Assembly: GCA_017467805.1 (NCBI GenBank)
Contig: JAFUKJ010000042.1
Span: 1-35,165, forward strand
Direction: 5' to 3'
DNA: 35,165 bases
Origin: Lachnospiraceae bacterium
Lineage (GTDB): Bacteria; Bacillota; Clostridia; Lachnospirales; Lachnospiraceae
Of the stretch, positions 23,899 to 33,301 are shown in pieces. The stretch's first letter is position 1. Every line of letters begins with the position of its first letter. A program made the translations under genes and the position numbers. The notes under the pieces were generated by a model that saw nothing but the letters and a program-made list of their open reading frames with translations, was not told the origin of the DNA and searched no databases.

Positions 23899-25194
23899 CT
23901 ATTTGGCTGCCGCCTGCCCCGCAATTTTACCGCTGCTCCAAGCCCATTGCAGATTATAACCGCCACATATTCCATCACAATCAAGAATTTCTCCTGCAAA
24001 GAATACATCCTTCTGCTTCAAAGACTCCATTTTGTCAGAAACCTCCGCTAACGGTATACCACCGCTGCAAACCTGCGCATTTTCAAATGGATTCGTACCA
24101 TTCACTACAACCTTAAAATGCTTCAATAAATGCAGACATTCTTTCCATTTACGCTCAGATACATCACCAAGCTTATCCGTTAATGAAATCCCGCACTGGC
24201 GGCACACCAACGCCGCAAGCTTTTTATTTACAAGACCTGTAAGCATCTCCTCCATTGTTTTATAAGCAAAACTCTCCTTATGAGCAATCAGTTCCTGCAA
24301 TTGTCCTTCTGACAAGAATGTCATAAAGTCAATTACTACTTCACAACGCTTCTTCTCCAACAAAGCTCTGGCCGCAATACGGCTAAACTGAAATACAGGA
24401 ATACCAGAGATACCATAATCCGTTAGCTGAAGCTCTCCCTCTTCTGAAAAACACTGCTTTCCATCTATGTACAACTGCAACAGTGCCTGCGCACGAACAC
24501 CTGACACTGCTTTGAAATAATCTCCTTCACACCGAAGCTGTACCAAGGCAGGTAAAGGCTTAATCAAGCTATGCCCTAAGGACTTAGCCAATGCATATCC
24601 CGAACCATCCGAGCCTGCAACCGAAGCTGCCTGACCACCTGTGGCTATCACAAGAGCATCATATGCAATATTCTTTCGAATAGCCTCGCCCCTGCAAACA
24701 ACCTTTTCTTTTTTCCCATTCTTAGTCTGTACCTTCTCAGGCTCAGGATAAAGCATATACTCTACGCTTCCTCCCTGCTTCGAAGGCAAAACAGCAATAG
24801 CATCGGCATTTGTAAGCATATTCACCTGTAAATGCTCACAGGTCAAACGAAGTACATCCAGCACACTTGCTGCCTGTTCGGATACAGGGTAAACGCCGCC
24901 ATCTCTCTTTTCCTTTGTATATAAACCAATCTCCTGAAAAAACGCTCTTGTTGCAGACGCATCAAACTGTCTGATACATTGCTCAATTCGAGGAATATCC
25001 TCCCCATAATATTTCCCGCTAATATCACTCATATTGGTTAAGTTACATTTACCGTTTCCTGTCATAAGGATTTTCTTACCAACTCTGTCCTTATGCTCTA
25101 ATATGGTAACCGCAGCACCTTCCTTAGCCGCAGTAATCGCCGCCATCATACCAGCAGCACCACCACCTATTATGACTACTTTTTTCTTCTTCAT
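23899..25194 (-). CDS. YhiN/HI0933-family FAD flavoprotein
   Basis: 431 residues. Seen: N-terminal FAD-binding VVIIGGGAAGMMAAITAAKEG at residues 6-26, GKKILMTGNGKCNLTN near 38-53 (family signature), YDALVIATGG near 176, and the C-terminal FFAGEILDCDGICGGYNLQWAWSSGKIAG near 398-427. This is the COG2081 family of predicted flavoproteins; no reaction is firmly assigned. It is the first gene of a two-gene flavoprotein unit. The gap upstream (25195-25285) shows nothing I can name. Confidence 0.9.
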   Translation of the reverse strand: MKKKKVVIIGGGAAGMMAAITAAKEGAAVTILEHKDRVGKKILMTGNGKCNLTNMSDISGKYYGEDIPRIEQCIRQFDASATRAFFQEIGLYTKEKRDGGVYPVSEQAASVLDVLRLTCEHLQVNMLTNADAIAVLPSKQGGSVEYMLYPEPEKVQTKNGKKEKVVCRGEAIRKNIAYDALVIATGGQAASVAGSDGSGYALAKSLGHSLIKPLPALVQLRCEGDYFKAVSGVRAQALLQLYIDGKQCFSEEGELQLTDYGISGIPVFQFSRIAARALLEKKRCEVVIDFMTFLSEGQLQELIAHKESFAYKTMEEMLTGLVNKKLAALVCRQCGISLTDKLGDVSERKWKECLHLLKHFKVVVNGTNPFENAQVCSGGIPLAEVSDKMESLKQKDVFFAGEILDCDGICGGYNLQWAWSSGKIAGQAAAK

Positions 25195-25285
25195 TCTGCG
25201 TGTTACTCCTTTTGTTTTTACGCTTTATCTTAGCATATATCTTGTTCCATTACAAACTTTGAGAGCCATTTTCCGCCCCTGTCAA

Positions 25286-25930
25286 TTAACTGCTATAGGA
25301 TTCCAAAAAGTTATAAATTGCTTCTTCACTTTCCATATATTTACCATTCACAATTTCAGTCTGCAGCTTTGTCGGAAGCTCCTCAAGCATCAAATCCGTC
25401 TTGAAATATAAAGTACTCCTGTCCTGCTTGTACACCCATACATAGTGGTCAATTGCCATAAGATAAAAGCCCTGCTCCTCAACAGAAGTGTCATATACCC
25501 TTGCAATCTTCACCCTGTCACTGGAAAAAGAAATCAAACTTTGCGAACAAAAGCCCTTCTCCTTTTCTTCCAAGGTCAGCACCTGACTATCTTCCGCCAA
25601 TGCCGCCGCTAACTGTTCCCTGTCCATATCAATGTATTTCCCTGGAAGCTTCTCCTCTACCAAGGTAATCATGTTGTTACTTTTATCCAGATTTTCATAA
25701 ACACATATGGTATTACAGGTTGTCAGCTCTCTAAAATTCTGCGCCTGAGATGTACCAATATCAGGTTTTATCTCATCATATACTGTTTCATCTTCAATAC
25801 GCTCTATCTCTGACTGATTCTCCATCTGTTGCAATTCATCCGTGGTTTGACGCTTCCACATCAATAGAACAAGCACAACTGCAATCATTGCCAATAGCAA
25901 AAATAAGCCGATTCTATATCCAAGTTTCAT
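25286..25930 (-). CDS. Single-pass membrane protein with BofC C-terminal-like domain
   Basis: About 214 residues from the ATG at 25930, which has AAGGAG seven bases upstream. A single N-terminal membrane segment (IGLFLLLAMIAVVLVLLMW) is followed by an acidic linker and an extracytoplasmic region. The last 60 residues (YLMAIDHYVWVYKQ, then LYFKTDLMLEELPTKLQTEI, GKYMESEEAIYNFLESY) resemble the C-terminal domain of BofC, which in B. subtilis restrains the SpoIVB protease in sporulation. I infer the relationship from this pattern of YxxVY, T-D-L-LP, and E-S-E-E-x-LE and not from a search. A role in sporulation would fit the neighbouring SpoVB-like and YqfCD genes. Confidence 0.65.
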   Translation of the reverse strand: MKLGYRIGLFLLLAMIAVVLVLLMWKRQTTDELQQMENQSEIERIEDETVYDEIKPDIGTSQAQNFRELTTCNTICVYENLDKSNNMITLVEEKLPGKYIDMDREQLAAALAEDSQVLTLEEKEKGFCSQSLISFSSDRVKIARVYDTSVEEQGFYLMAIDHYVWVYKQDRSTLYFKTDLMLEELPTKLQTEIVNGKYMESEEAIYNFLESYSS

Positions 25931-26000
25931 AACAAACTCCTTATTAAGTAAAATTATGAACATAGTATCAGCTTATTTTTATAATTTTATTCAATTCAAA

Positions 26001-27632
26001 TTACATCAGCTTACATTTTTTTGCAATTGTCAATAATGTTCTTCCGCCAGGCATACTCTTTAAATCCGTCTCCGTTAATCCTTTCAATAAGATTAGCGAA
26101 ACAAAATAAACAACAACACCTACTGTAATGCAAAGAACAACTGAAAGAATATTTCCAACAAGCGAAGATAAGAGCTTATTCAATCCTATAATAACACCGC
26201 CCATAATCAAAGCACTAATAGCTGGAATAGCAAACGTACGAACCCATTCCTGATGATAATGTAACTCCTTACGAATCGCCAACGCGTTCAATACACACAT
26301 AATGACTGCAAATAAAATATTGGAGTATACAACACCCTGAATTCCCATATCCATCTGCAACATCAGATACAATGCTGCAACATGTAATACCAAAGCAATC
26401 ACAGCATTACGAACAGGAACATTAATCTTATTAATGCCCTGTAATACACCATTAGTCAAGGTTGACATGGATAAAAATACCACTGATATAGAACCAATCT
26501 GCAAAAGATTAATTCCCAAATCACCCTCATTAGGGAAAAGCATGGTAATAATCGGTCTTGCAAGAACCGCAAGTCCCACTGCACTCGGTATTGTAATCAT
26601 CATTGTAAAACGCATTGCCTGATTAATCTTCTGCTCAATATCCTTTAACTGGCTTCTTACCAGCAAGCCTGTTAAGACAGGAACAACAGACGAGCTCATT
26701 GCATTAGCAAGAGCTAAAGGTACGTTAATTAAAATCTTATACTGGCCTGTATACACACCCCAATAATCATCTTTAAGCTCTGCAAAGCCTTTTTCAATCA
26801 TTACCTGATTATAGATTCTAATGTCAATAAATTCACTGATATTATATACCGTTGTGCTTAACAACACAGGAACAATTGTCAACAAAATAATACGAAAAAG
26901 CGTACCATAGCTCTCTTCCTTAGAATTCACATCCTTACGGATTTGATACTTCATTTTAGGTCGATATGCCATATAGATAAGTATCAAAAATCCCAAACCT
27001 ACAATAGCTCCTACTACTGGTCCTAAGGAAGCACCAGCCGCACCATATGCTGGCGCATAATTCTCATTATGAAGAAGCGCGCCTACCTTTTCGCCTCTTC
27101 CAAACAACACCATGGCACCCGAAATACTAACAATTACAACAAAAATCTGCTCGATAATCTGTGAAACTGCCGTCGGCATCATCGTACCAATTCCCTGGAA
27201 ATATCCTCTAAGCACTCCCATAACAGATACAATCAATAGCGCAGGCCCTAATACCTTAAGCGCCATCGCACTCATCGGTGTCATCACAAATTCATTAGCA
27301 ATCCAGTCAGCAAATATTTCTACTACGGCAAATGCAATTCCTCCTGAGGCAATCGCAAATATCATCGCGCAATGAAAAGCCTTTTGTGCGTTCTTGTATT
27401 GATTCTTTGATATTCTGGCAGATACCAACTTAGAAACCGCAAGCGGCAAACTGTATGAAGATATAATCAACATAATACTGTAAATTGCATATGCTGTTGA
27501 ATAATATGCATTACCTACATTACCAATAATATTCGTTAAAGGAATTCGTCTAAGAAGTCCAATCAATCTTGCGATAATACCAGCAATTGCAAGAATACTA
27601 CCTTGTAGGACTAAATTATTTTTCTTTTTCAT
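26001..27632 (-). CDS. SpoVB/MurJ-type polysaccharide flippase (MOP superfamily)
   Basis: Integral membrane protein of about 543 residues with some 14 membrane segments, of the MATE/MOP exporter superfamily that carries lipid-linked oligosaccharides. Seen: the N-terminal signature GSILAIAGIIARLIGLLRRIPLTNIIG near residues 10-36, NAYYSTAYAIYSIML near 40, AVSKLVSARI near 66-75, the RGYFQGIGTMMPTAVSQIIEQ block near 142-162, and NGVLQGINKINVP near 387-399. The ATG at 27632 is preferred over an upstream start that would overlap ybeY. It is most like SpoVB and its relatives; a murJ role in vegetative lipid II export is also possible. Confidence 0.85.
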   Translation of the reverse strand: MKKKNNLVLQGSILAIAGIIARLIGLLRRIPLTNIIGNVGNAYYSTAYAIYSIMLIISSYSLPLAVSKLVSARISKNQYKNAQKAFHCAMIFAIASGGIAFAVVEIFADWIANEFVMTPMSAMALKVLGPALLIVSVMGVLRGYFQGIGTMMPTAVSQIIEQIFVVIVSISGAMVLFGRGEKVGALLHNENYAPAYGAAGASLGPVVGAIVGLGFLILIYMAYRPKMKYQIRKDVNSKEESYGTLFRIILLTIVPVLLSTTVYNISEFIDIRIYNQVMIEKGFAELKDDYWGVYTGQYKILINVPLALANAMSSSVVPVLTGLLVRSQLKDIEQKINQAMRFTMMITIPSAVGLAVLARPIITMLFPNEGDLGINLLQIGSISVVFLSMSTLTNGVLQGINKINVPVRNAVIALVLHVAALYLMLQMDMGIQGVVYSNILFAVIMCVLNALAIRKELHYHQEWVRTFAIPAISALIMGGVIIGLNKLLSSLVGNILSVVLCITVGVVVYFVSLILLKGLTETDLKSMPGGRTLLTIAKKCKLM

Positions 27633-27666
27633 ACTCACCCCACTGTGTCTCCTCTGCAACAATCTT

Positions 27667-28164
27667 CTATCTTGTAATGCCAAGCGCCATCAGAATCTCC
27701 TCCTGCTTGCGCTCCATCACCTTAGCTTCTTCCTCTTCCATATGGTCATAGCCAAGCAAATGCAACATACTATGCGCTACCAAAAAAGCAAACTCGCGTA
27801 ATGGCGCATGTCCATAGCTCTCTGCCTGTTCATACACCTTATCAACAGAAACTACAATATCTCCAAGACACAACTCTCCTGTCTCAGGGTCAAAATAGTC
27901 CTCGACATAGTCTTCAATCCCGCTAAAATCAGCAGGAGCCTCATAATCAACATTTGGAAATGATAAAACATCTGTCGGTCTGTCAATGTCTCTAAACTCC
28001 TTATTCAACTGATGAATTCCTTCATTATCCGTAAGGGTAACCGATACCATTACCTCATATGGACAATCCTCACTATCCAAAGCCTGATTAATTACCTTTT
28101 CAACTACCTCTTCCACATTAAATGGAAGCTCTTTTTCACACTCATTCTCTACGTAAAAAGTCAT
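27667..28164 (-). CDS. ybeY: Endoribonuclease YbeY (rRNA maturation factor)
   Basis: Zinc-dependent single-strand endoribonuclease for 16S rRNA 3' maturation and ribosome quality control. About 165 residues from the ATG at 28164. Seen: LNKEFRDIDRPTDVLSFP near residues 52-69, LGDIVVSVDKVYEQAESYGH near 97-116, and the metal triad HSMLHLLGYDHM near 128-139. The start overlaps the end of the pgpH-like gene by 23 bases, implying tight coupling, and the order pgpH-ybeY matches other Firmicutes. Confidence 0.96.
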   Translation of the reverse strand: MTFYVENECEKELPFNVEEVVEKVINQALDSEDCPYEVMVSVTLTDNEGIHQLNKEFRDIDRPTDVLSFPNVDYEAPADFSGIEDYVEDYFDPETGELCLGDIVVSVDKVYEQAESYGHAPLREFAFLVAHSMLHLLGYDHMEEEEAKVMERKQEEILMALGITR

Positions 28165-29343
28165 AATACAGCTTCTCTCCTGTAAATATTTTTTCCATCT
28201 CGCGAATATCGCGAAGGGATAATTCACTATGATTCAACACACCCGTATCAATCTTGCGTTTCATAATGGCACCTGCAATCTTGCCGTAATCAACATCTGT
28301 CTTCTGCTCCTTGGCTGACAAATATGTAATTGATGATACCACCGCATCCGCCAACAGAACGACTGCCGTCTCACGCATACGAACCTTCTCTGTCTTATGA
28401 ATATACTCCTGAAGGATTCTCTGTGCCATTGGTGGAAACTTATACTGTTTGCAAACTCCTCCAAAGTCTTATCCTCATTCTTGCACTCCAATACCATAAT
28501 CTTATGGTAATAAGCTCCTGCCTTTGCAACATCCACATCCATATGCAGTGTACGGGCAATCTTCTCCGCAAAATACGCCGTATGAATCGCATTATAATAT
28601 GCAGCTTCATCCAGTTCCTTATACTTTGCAATTAAGGCAAACTCCTGGTCATTAATATCAAGATAACGACCTTTTTCCTTATCAATGCCCTTCGCACAGT
28701 ACAAACGTAATACAAACATTACCAGAATAAAGGTAATAAAGAAATTGATAATCGGCATCATAAACTGTTCAAAATCCAAGACACCCGAACTTTGAAATAC
28801 TACCTTTCCAGTCAATGCACAGGCATATAATAAAACCGCAACAAAAAGCGAGCTTCCTGTCTTAAAATTCTCATCCAAATGCTCAAATAAAATCGCAAAA
28901 ATTGCTCCCAGCAGAAAATACATTAAAAATGTTAAAATATCTGCATTTGCCAAATACACACAAAGCCCTAAAACACCAGCATATGCAATCATACCTGTTG
29001 CAGTATTGGAAAAAAGCGTGAATGCGAGTGCAAATACAGGGAATACCCAACCACTAGTCGGGAGCAACGGAAATGCACAGCTTGCACATACCCCTGCAAT
29101 AAACAGAAGTGCAAACCTTCCAAAATGCTTGCCATTTTCATAATGCAGCTTATCCAAAACATAGGACTGCACAAAAGAAAATACAACGCAACCATAGCAT
29201 GCCGTTGTTATTACAAAAAGCAAAAATATATCTCGAAATGTCTTTCCGTACAGATACGCTGTTCCTCCTGTTAATACCACAGATATAAGCAGCAGCAAAA
29301 TCATCCATACTGTCTTAAGCCACTTTGCTTCTTCCTTCTTCAT
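28142..29343 (-). pseudogene. PgpH-like 7TM-HD protein, degenerate and frameshifted
   Basis: It occupies the place of pgpH/yqfF, a c-di-AMP phosphodiesterase, between phoH and ybeY. Restored length would be about 400 residues, against 700 or more for PgpH: the large extracellular 7TMR-HDED domain is absent and only about seven membrane segments (residues 10-225) precede an HD region. The catalytic motif, normally YHDIGK, reads YYHKIMV near residue 279, and much of the metal-binding middle part is missing, so it is probably inactive as a phosphodiesterase (inference). The frame breaks at 28440-28441: adding one base to the AA run on the minus strand joins EEFANSI to KFPPMAQRILQEYI, with LADAVVSSITYL and a tail ending LYYDFLRRE. 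The out-of-frame tail otherwise runs to 28261. Confidence 0.8.
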
Positions 29344-29360
29344 CAGTTAAATACCCCTTT

Positions 29361-30383
29361 TTATCTCTGTTTCTTATTACGCAATGCTTTTGTATGATTA
29401 TCATTGCCTCTTGACTGCTTCTTCAGTTCATTGCTCTCATAGACCTCATAAGCCTTTACAATCTTCTGAACCAATGGATGTCTTACAACATCCTTGCTCG
29501 TCATACGAATAAATGAAATGTCACTAATCTTACCAAGTACCTTCTCTGCCACATCAAGACCAGACTGCATACCCACTGCTAAATCCTTCTGCGAAGCGTC
29601 ACCTGTTATAATAACCTTTGAACCAAATCCAATTCGTGTCAGGAACATCTTCATCTGGGCAGGTGTCGTATTCTGTGCCTCATCTAAGATAATATAGGCA
29701 TTATCCAAGGTTCTTCCTCGCATATACGCCAGTGGCGCAACCTCGATTAATCCCTTCTCCATATTCTTCTGAAAGCTGTCTGCACCCATAATCTGGTATA
29801 AAGCATCATACAAAGGTCTAAGATAAGGGTCTACCTTACTCTGTAAATCACCTGGCAAAAATCCCAGCTTCTCTCCTGCCTCAATAGCAGGACGAGTCAA
29901 AATAATTCTCTCAACCTCATGATTCTTAAAAGCAGTAATCGCCATTGCCATTGCAAGATAGGTCTTACCTGTTCCTGCTGGTCCCAAACCGAATACAATC
30001 ATATTCTTACGAATCGCGTTAATATAATCTAACTGTCCTTTTGTCTTTGGCTTAATTGGCTTTCCACTAATACTATGGCAGATGCATTCAGCATCAATAT
30101 CCAACAAAGACTGGTCATCGTCCTCTTTGGCAAGCTCTAATCCATAGTTAATATTCTGCTCCTGAATTAAATTACCACGCTTAGACAGCTCTACAAGGTC
30201 CTGCATAAGCTTTACTGCCTTTTTCACGGCATCCTGCTCTCCTGTAATTCGAACCTCTCCATTCCTGTCTGTAATGATTACATCCAAATCATCCTCTATC
30301 TTCTTAATATAGGTATTATAGCCGCCAAAGATATTCTGCATATGTTCAGCAGCTATCTGCATTCCTACCTGATAATCTCCCAA
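29361..30383 (-). CDS. phoH: PhoH family ATPase / predicted RNA-binding protein
   Basis: 340-residue PhoH-like P-loop protein (YqfE/PhoH of B. subtilis). Residues about 14-70 resemble a KH-type RNA-binding fold (NIFGGYNTYIKKIEDDL, GEVRITGEQDAVKKAV). The Walker A is GLGPAGTGKTYLAMAMAI near 133-150, followed by LTRPAIEAGEKLGFLPGD near 164-181, and Walker B YIILDEAQNTTPAQMKMFLTRIG near 232-254. An RNA-linked role in ribosome biogenesis is commonly assumed but not settled. The start is a TTG at 30383 with GGAGG eight bases upstream; it follows yqfD by three bases. Confidence 0.93.
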   Translation of the reverse strand: MGDYQVGMQIAAEHMQNIFGGYNTYIKKIEDDLDVIITDRNGEVRITGEQDAVKKAVKLMQDLVELSKRGNLIQEQNINYGLELAKEDDDQSLLDIDAECICHSISGKPIKPKTKGQLDYINAIRKNMIVFGLGPAGTGKTYLAMAMAITAFKNHEVERIILTRPAIEAGEKLGFLPGDLQSKVDPYLRPLYDALYQIMGADSFQKNMEKGLIEVAPLAYMRGRTLDNAYIILDEAQNTTPAQMKMFLTRIGFGSKVIITGDASQKDLAVGMQSGLDVAEKVLGKISDISFIRMTSKDVVRHPLVQKIVKAYEVYESNELKKQSRGNDNHTKALRNKKQR

Positions 30384-30386
30384 CTT

Positions 30387-31586
30387 CTACTCCTCCACAA
30401 TTTCTCTCCTTGTTCCTGTTTTCTTATTGACAAGGAGTTCTCCCATCATATCCATACTATCCGTATTATTACTTATTTTAACATTTTTTTCGATAATTTG
30501 AACCCCTTTTCCCTCTAAAGTTTCCATAAAATGTTGAAAATTTTCGTACAACAACGTTTCCATCTCTTTTTGTGTATGTTCAAGATAACATAACTGATAT
30601 TCTTTATATAAAACATCACCATAAAACACGGGCAAATAGATATCCTCCAATATAGAGCATTGCCATTTTTGAGATATTTTTTCGTATCGTTCAAAGTTTT
30701 TCCAAAAGCCAGGGATTTCATAGTGTCTTCCCGCCGCTTCTATAAAAAAACACTTCTGCACCTTCCCAGTATACTCCATTACCGCATAACGTTTCTCTAC
30801 CGTATCAGAATAAGGCATAATCGTATTCATATAAATATCAGCATCCGCATTATAAATCTGATAATCAACTACCGTTAGAGCCTCATCATACACAGGCACT
30901 AAGCCTTCTACCAGAATCTGCCCTACCTCAACCTGCTCACCAGCTTTTACCTTAGGAACACCATTTCTCGTCACAATCGAAGTAATTGTTCCAGCCTCTG
31001 TTGCTATCAGATTACTTCCTGATGCCTCCATTACCTTATCATACTGTGTTACATCATTCTCTTTAACCTCTACACAAAGCTTTGTTCCTTCCAGATAGAT
31101 TGAAGTCCATGTAACAACTGGAAATTGCTCTCGCAATCTTTTCTCCAATTCTTCAAGCTGTAATTCATCCTTCTTCATTCCGTAATGAATCTCTTCATTC
31201 ACTATAAAATCCGCCAGCTCATCATTGGTAATCTGCAAATTCCCAATATATTCAATTGCCCATACATAGCTGTCTACGGAATTTAACAGGAAAAGACAGG
31301 TAAAAAGACATATTAAAAAACACAGTCTTTTTCTTGCCTTTTGCAACCAGAAAGGAATTCCAACCTTTCTAATGATTTTTATTCTTGTATTTGTTTTCTT
31401 TAGTAACGGAAGCATTCTGAACAAATCCTGTATGAGGATATTGCAGTAAATCCTTGTCTCTTCCTGCACGATATTCCGTAGCGTTATTGTATGTGACTTA
31501 CACATATTAAATAAACGAAAGATTTGTTCACCTGTCAGTTGTACTCTGACATACCCCTTTATAAAACATCTTAACTTATGAACCAA
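30387..31586 (-). CDS. yqfD: Sporulation protein YqfD
   Basis: 399-residue YqfD-family protein. A basic N-terminal cytosolic region is followed by one membrane segment near residues 88-106 (RLCFLICLFTCLFLLNSVDSY) and an extracytoplasmic part containing EYIGNLQITNDELADFI and the long VKAGEQVEVGQILVEGLVP motif near 212-230, which resembles a lipoyl/biotinyl-like beta fold. In B. subtilis the yqfC-yqfD pair is made in the mother cell under sigma-E. It begins at TTG 31586 with GAGGTG upstream and starts 15 bases after yqfC. Confidence 0.9.
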   Translation of the reverse strand: MVHKLRCFIKGYVRVQLTGEQIFRLFNMCKSHTITLRNIVQEETRIYCNILIQDLFRMLPLLKKTNTRIKIIRKVGIPFWLQKARKRLCFLICLFTCLFLLNSVDSYVWAIEYIGNLQITNDELADFIVNEEIHYGMKKDELQLEELEKRLREQFPVVTWTSIYLEGTKLCVEVKENDVTQYDKVMEASGSNLIATEAGTITSIVTRNGVPKVKAGEQVEVGQILVEGLVPVYDEALTVVDYQIYNADADIYMNTIMPYSDTVEKRYAVMEYTGKVQKCFFIEAAGRHYEIPGFWKNFERYEKISQKWQCSILEDIYLPVFYGDVLYKEYQLCYLEHTQKEMETLLYENFQHFMETLEGKGVQIIEKNVKISNNTDSMDMMGELLVNKKTGTRREIVEE

Positions 31587-31601
31587 GCCTACACCTCGTA
31601 T

Positions 31602-31892
31602 CTACTTATCATTTCTATCAATTTTCACCTCGTAAATTCTCCCTGAAACCTTCATATCCTCGTCCGAATAGTAAGCAATTGATAACCCCTTCCCACAAAT
31701 AATGATTTTACAGCAAAACCCCTTAATCACTATCTCCTGGCAGGAATACAACATGATTCCTTTATAATTCTCTATATATAAATCCGTACCGCCAATCATA
31801 TGTATCAATGTCTGATTTGCTATCATATCCTTAGGAAGCGAAAATGTTTCCGCAAATCTTTCACTTATATTCAAATGCTCTATTTTTTTCAT
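31602..31892 (-). CDS. yqfC: Sporulation protein YqfC (YabP/YqfC family)
   Basis: Small protein of about 96 residues from the ATG at 31892 (MKKIEHLNIS), with AAGGTGG upstream; a GTG at 31904 would leave too little room for a ribosome site. YabP/YqfC family features: LPKDMIANQTLIHMIGGTDLYIENYKGIM in the first half and IVIKGFCCKIIICGKGLSIAYYSDEDMKVSGRI in the second. Family members help build the spore coat/cortex in sporulating Firmicutes. It is the first gene of yqfC-yqfD-phoH-pgpH-ybeY. A terminator-like hairpin ends only 27 bases upstream, leaving no space for a promoter in between. Confidence 0.88.
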   Translation of the reverse strand: MKKIEHLNISERFAETFSLPKDMIANQTLIHMIGGTDLYIENYKGIMLYSCQEIVIKGFCCKIIICGKGLSIAYYSDEDMKVSGRIYEVKIDRNDK

Positions 31893-31919
31893 ACCATTTA
31901 CCACCTTCTAACAGACACA

Positions 31920-31952
31920 AAAATGGAGTGTAAAAATTCTACACTCCATTTT
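31920..31952 (-). terminator. Terminator-like hairpin after pyrimidine-nucleoside phosphorylase
   Basis: Perfect 13-bp stem (31952-31940 with 31932-31920), 7-base loop, followed by a T-run on the minus strand. It would end the phosphorylase transcript. The yqfC start codon lies 27 bases beyond, so yqfC must be reached by readthrough or from a promoter inside the phosphorylase gene. Confidence 0.75.
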
Positions 31953-31959
31953 ATGCATC

Positions 31960-33267
31960 TTATTCTGTTACAATGCCTTTTATTAGCTTTTTCTTTGTGA
32001 CACATATGTCACTTATCGTATATGCATCCAAAAATCTTTTCTTTGCAGCTTCTAATTTCCCTCTGTCATTTGCATGGATGGTTGCAAGTGCTTCACCTGC
32101 CTCAACCTTGTCTCCTACCTTCTTGTGCAGTACAAGTCCAACCGCCAAATCAATTTCACTATCCTTAGTCTCTCGTCCGCCGCCAAGTATCAAAGAACAA
32201 ATACCAATCTCATCACATACAATTCTTTCAATATATCCTGCCTTCGGCGCTGCAATCTCCTCAATAATATCAGCCTTTGGCAAGCGTTCAGGATGATATA
32301 CCTGCTCTCTGTTTCCACCCTGAGCTTCTATAAAGTCTGCAAGCTTTTCCAATGCTTCTTTATTCTCTATCACCCGAATCAGCTTTTCTCTTGCCTCTTC
32401 AACAGAAGCTGCCTTATTAGCAGCAACCACCATATAAGAACCTAGTGTCAGGCAAAGCTCCACAAAATCCTCAGGTCCATTTCCATTCAAAGTATCTATT
32501 GCTTCTTTTACCTCAAGTGCATTTCCTACGGCATAACCAAGAGGTTGATCCATATCAGAAATAACAGCAACTGTCTTTCTGCCAGCTCCATTTCCAAGCT
32601 TCACCATTTCTCTTGCCAAAGCAAAGGAATCCTCCTCTGTCTTCATAAATGCGCCGCTACCAGTCTTAACATCTAACACAATGGCATCCGCACCAGCCGC
32701 CAGTTTCTTACTCATAATAGAAGATGCAATCAAAGACATATTATCTACTGTAGCTGTCACATCACGCAGCGCATACAATTTTTTATCTGCTGGTGCCAAA
32801 TCAGCAGTCTGTCCCATGATGGAAATACCTATGTGATTCACATTTTTCTTAAATTGCTCTTCGCTGATTCCTGTCGAAAAGCCTTCAAAGCTCTCAAGCT
32901 TATCTATCGTTCCTCCTGTATGCCCTAAGCCTCTGCCGCTCATCTTTGCTACAGGTACACCTAAAGCCGCTACCATAGGAGTCAGTGCAAGCGATGTCTT
33001 ATCACCTACACCTCCCGTAGAATGCTTATCAACCTTAATACCCTGAATATCACTCAAATCCAGCATATCTCCACTATGAGCCATTGCCATGGTAAGAGCC
33101 AATGTTTCCTCTTCTGTCATGCCCTGAAAGAAAATTGCCATCATCATAGCAGACATCTGATAATCTGGAATCTCACCCTTTGTATAATTCTCTATCATAA
33201 AGGAAATTTCTTCATCACTTAGCGTACCGCCATTTCGCTTCTTCATAATCAAATCATACATTCTCAT
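31960..33267 (-). CDS. pdp: Pyrimidine-nucleoside phosphorylase
   Basis: Phosphorolyses thymidine, deoxyuridine and uridine to base plus (deoxy)ribose-1-phosphate. About 435 residues from ATG 33267 ([14 protein letters not shown]) with GAGG six bases upstream. Seen: [19 protein letters not shown] near residues 78-96 (phosphate-binding signature of the family), [18 protein letters not shown] near 110-127, [14 protein letters not shown] near 165-178, KTGSGAFMK near 200, and a C-terminal domain with [17 protein letters not shown]. The pyrimidine-nucleoside rather than strict thymidine type (deoA) is favoured by the Firmicutes setting, but sequence alone does not separate them cleanly. Confidence 0.92.
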   Translation of the reverse strand: MRMYDLIMKKRNGGTLSDEEISFMIENYTKGEIPDYQMSAMMMAIFFQGMTEEETLALTMAMAHSGDMLDLSDIQGIKVDKHSTGGVGDKTSLALTPMVAALGVPVAKMSGRGLGHTGGTIDKLESFEGFSTGISEEQFKKNVNHIGISIMGQTADLAPADKKLYALRDVTATVDNMSLIASSIMSKKLAAGADAIVLDVKTGSGAFMKTEEDSFALAREMVKLGNGAGRKTVAVISDMDQPLGYAVGNALEVKEAIDTLNGNGPEDFVELCLTLGSYMVVAANKAASVEEAREKLIRVIENKEALEKLADFIEAQGGNREQVYHPERLPKADIIEEIAAPKAGYIERIVCDEIGICSLILGGGRETKDSEIDLAVGLVLHKKVGDKVEAGEALATIHANDRGKLEAAKKRFLDAYTISDICVTKKKLIKGIVTE

Positions 33268-33301
33268 GTTTATCCTCTGCCTTTCTGTATTCCCCTTATT
33301 C

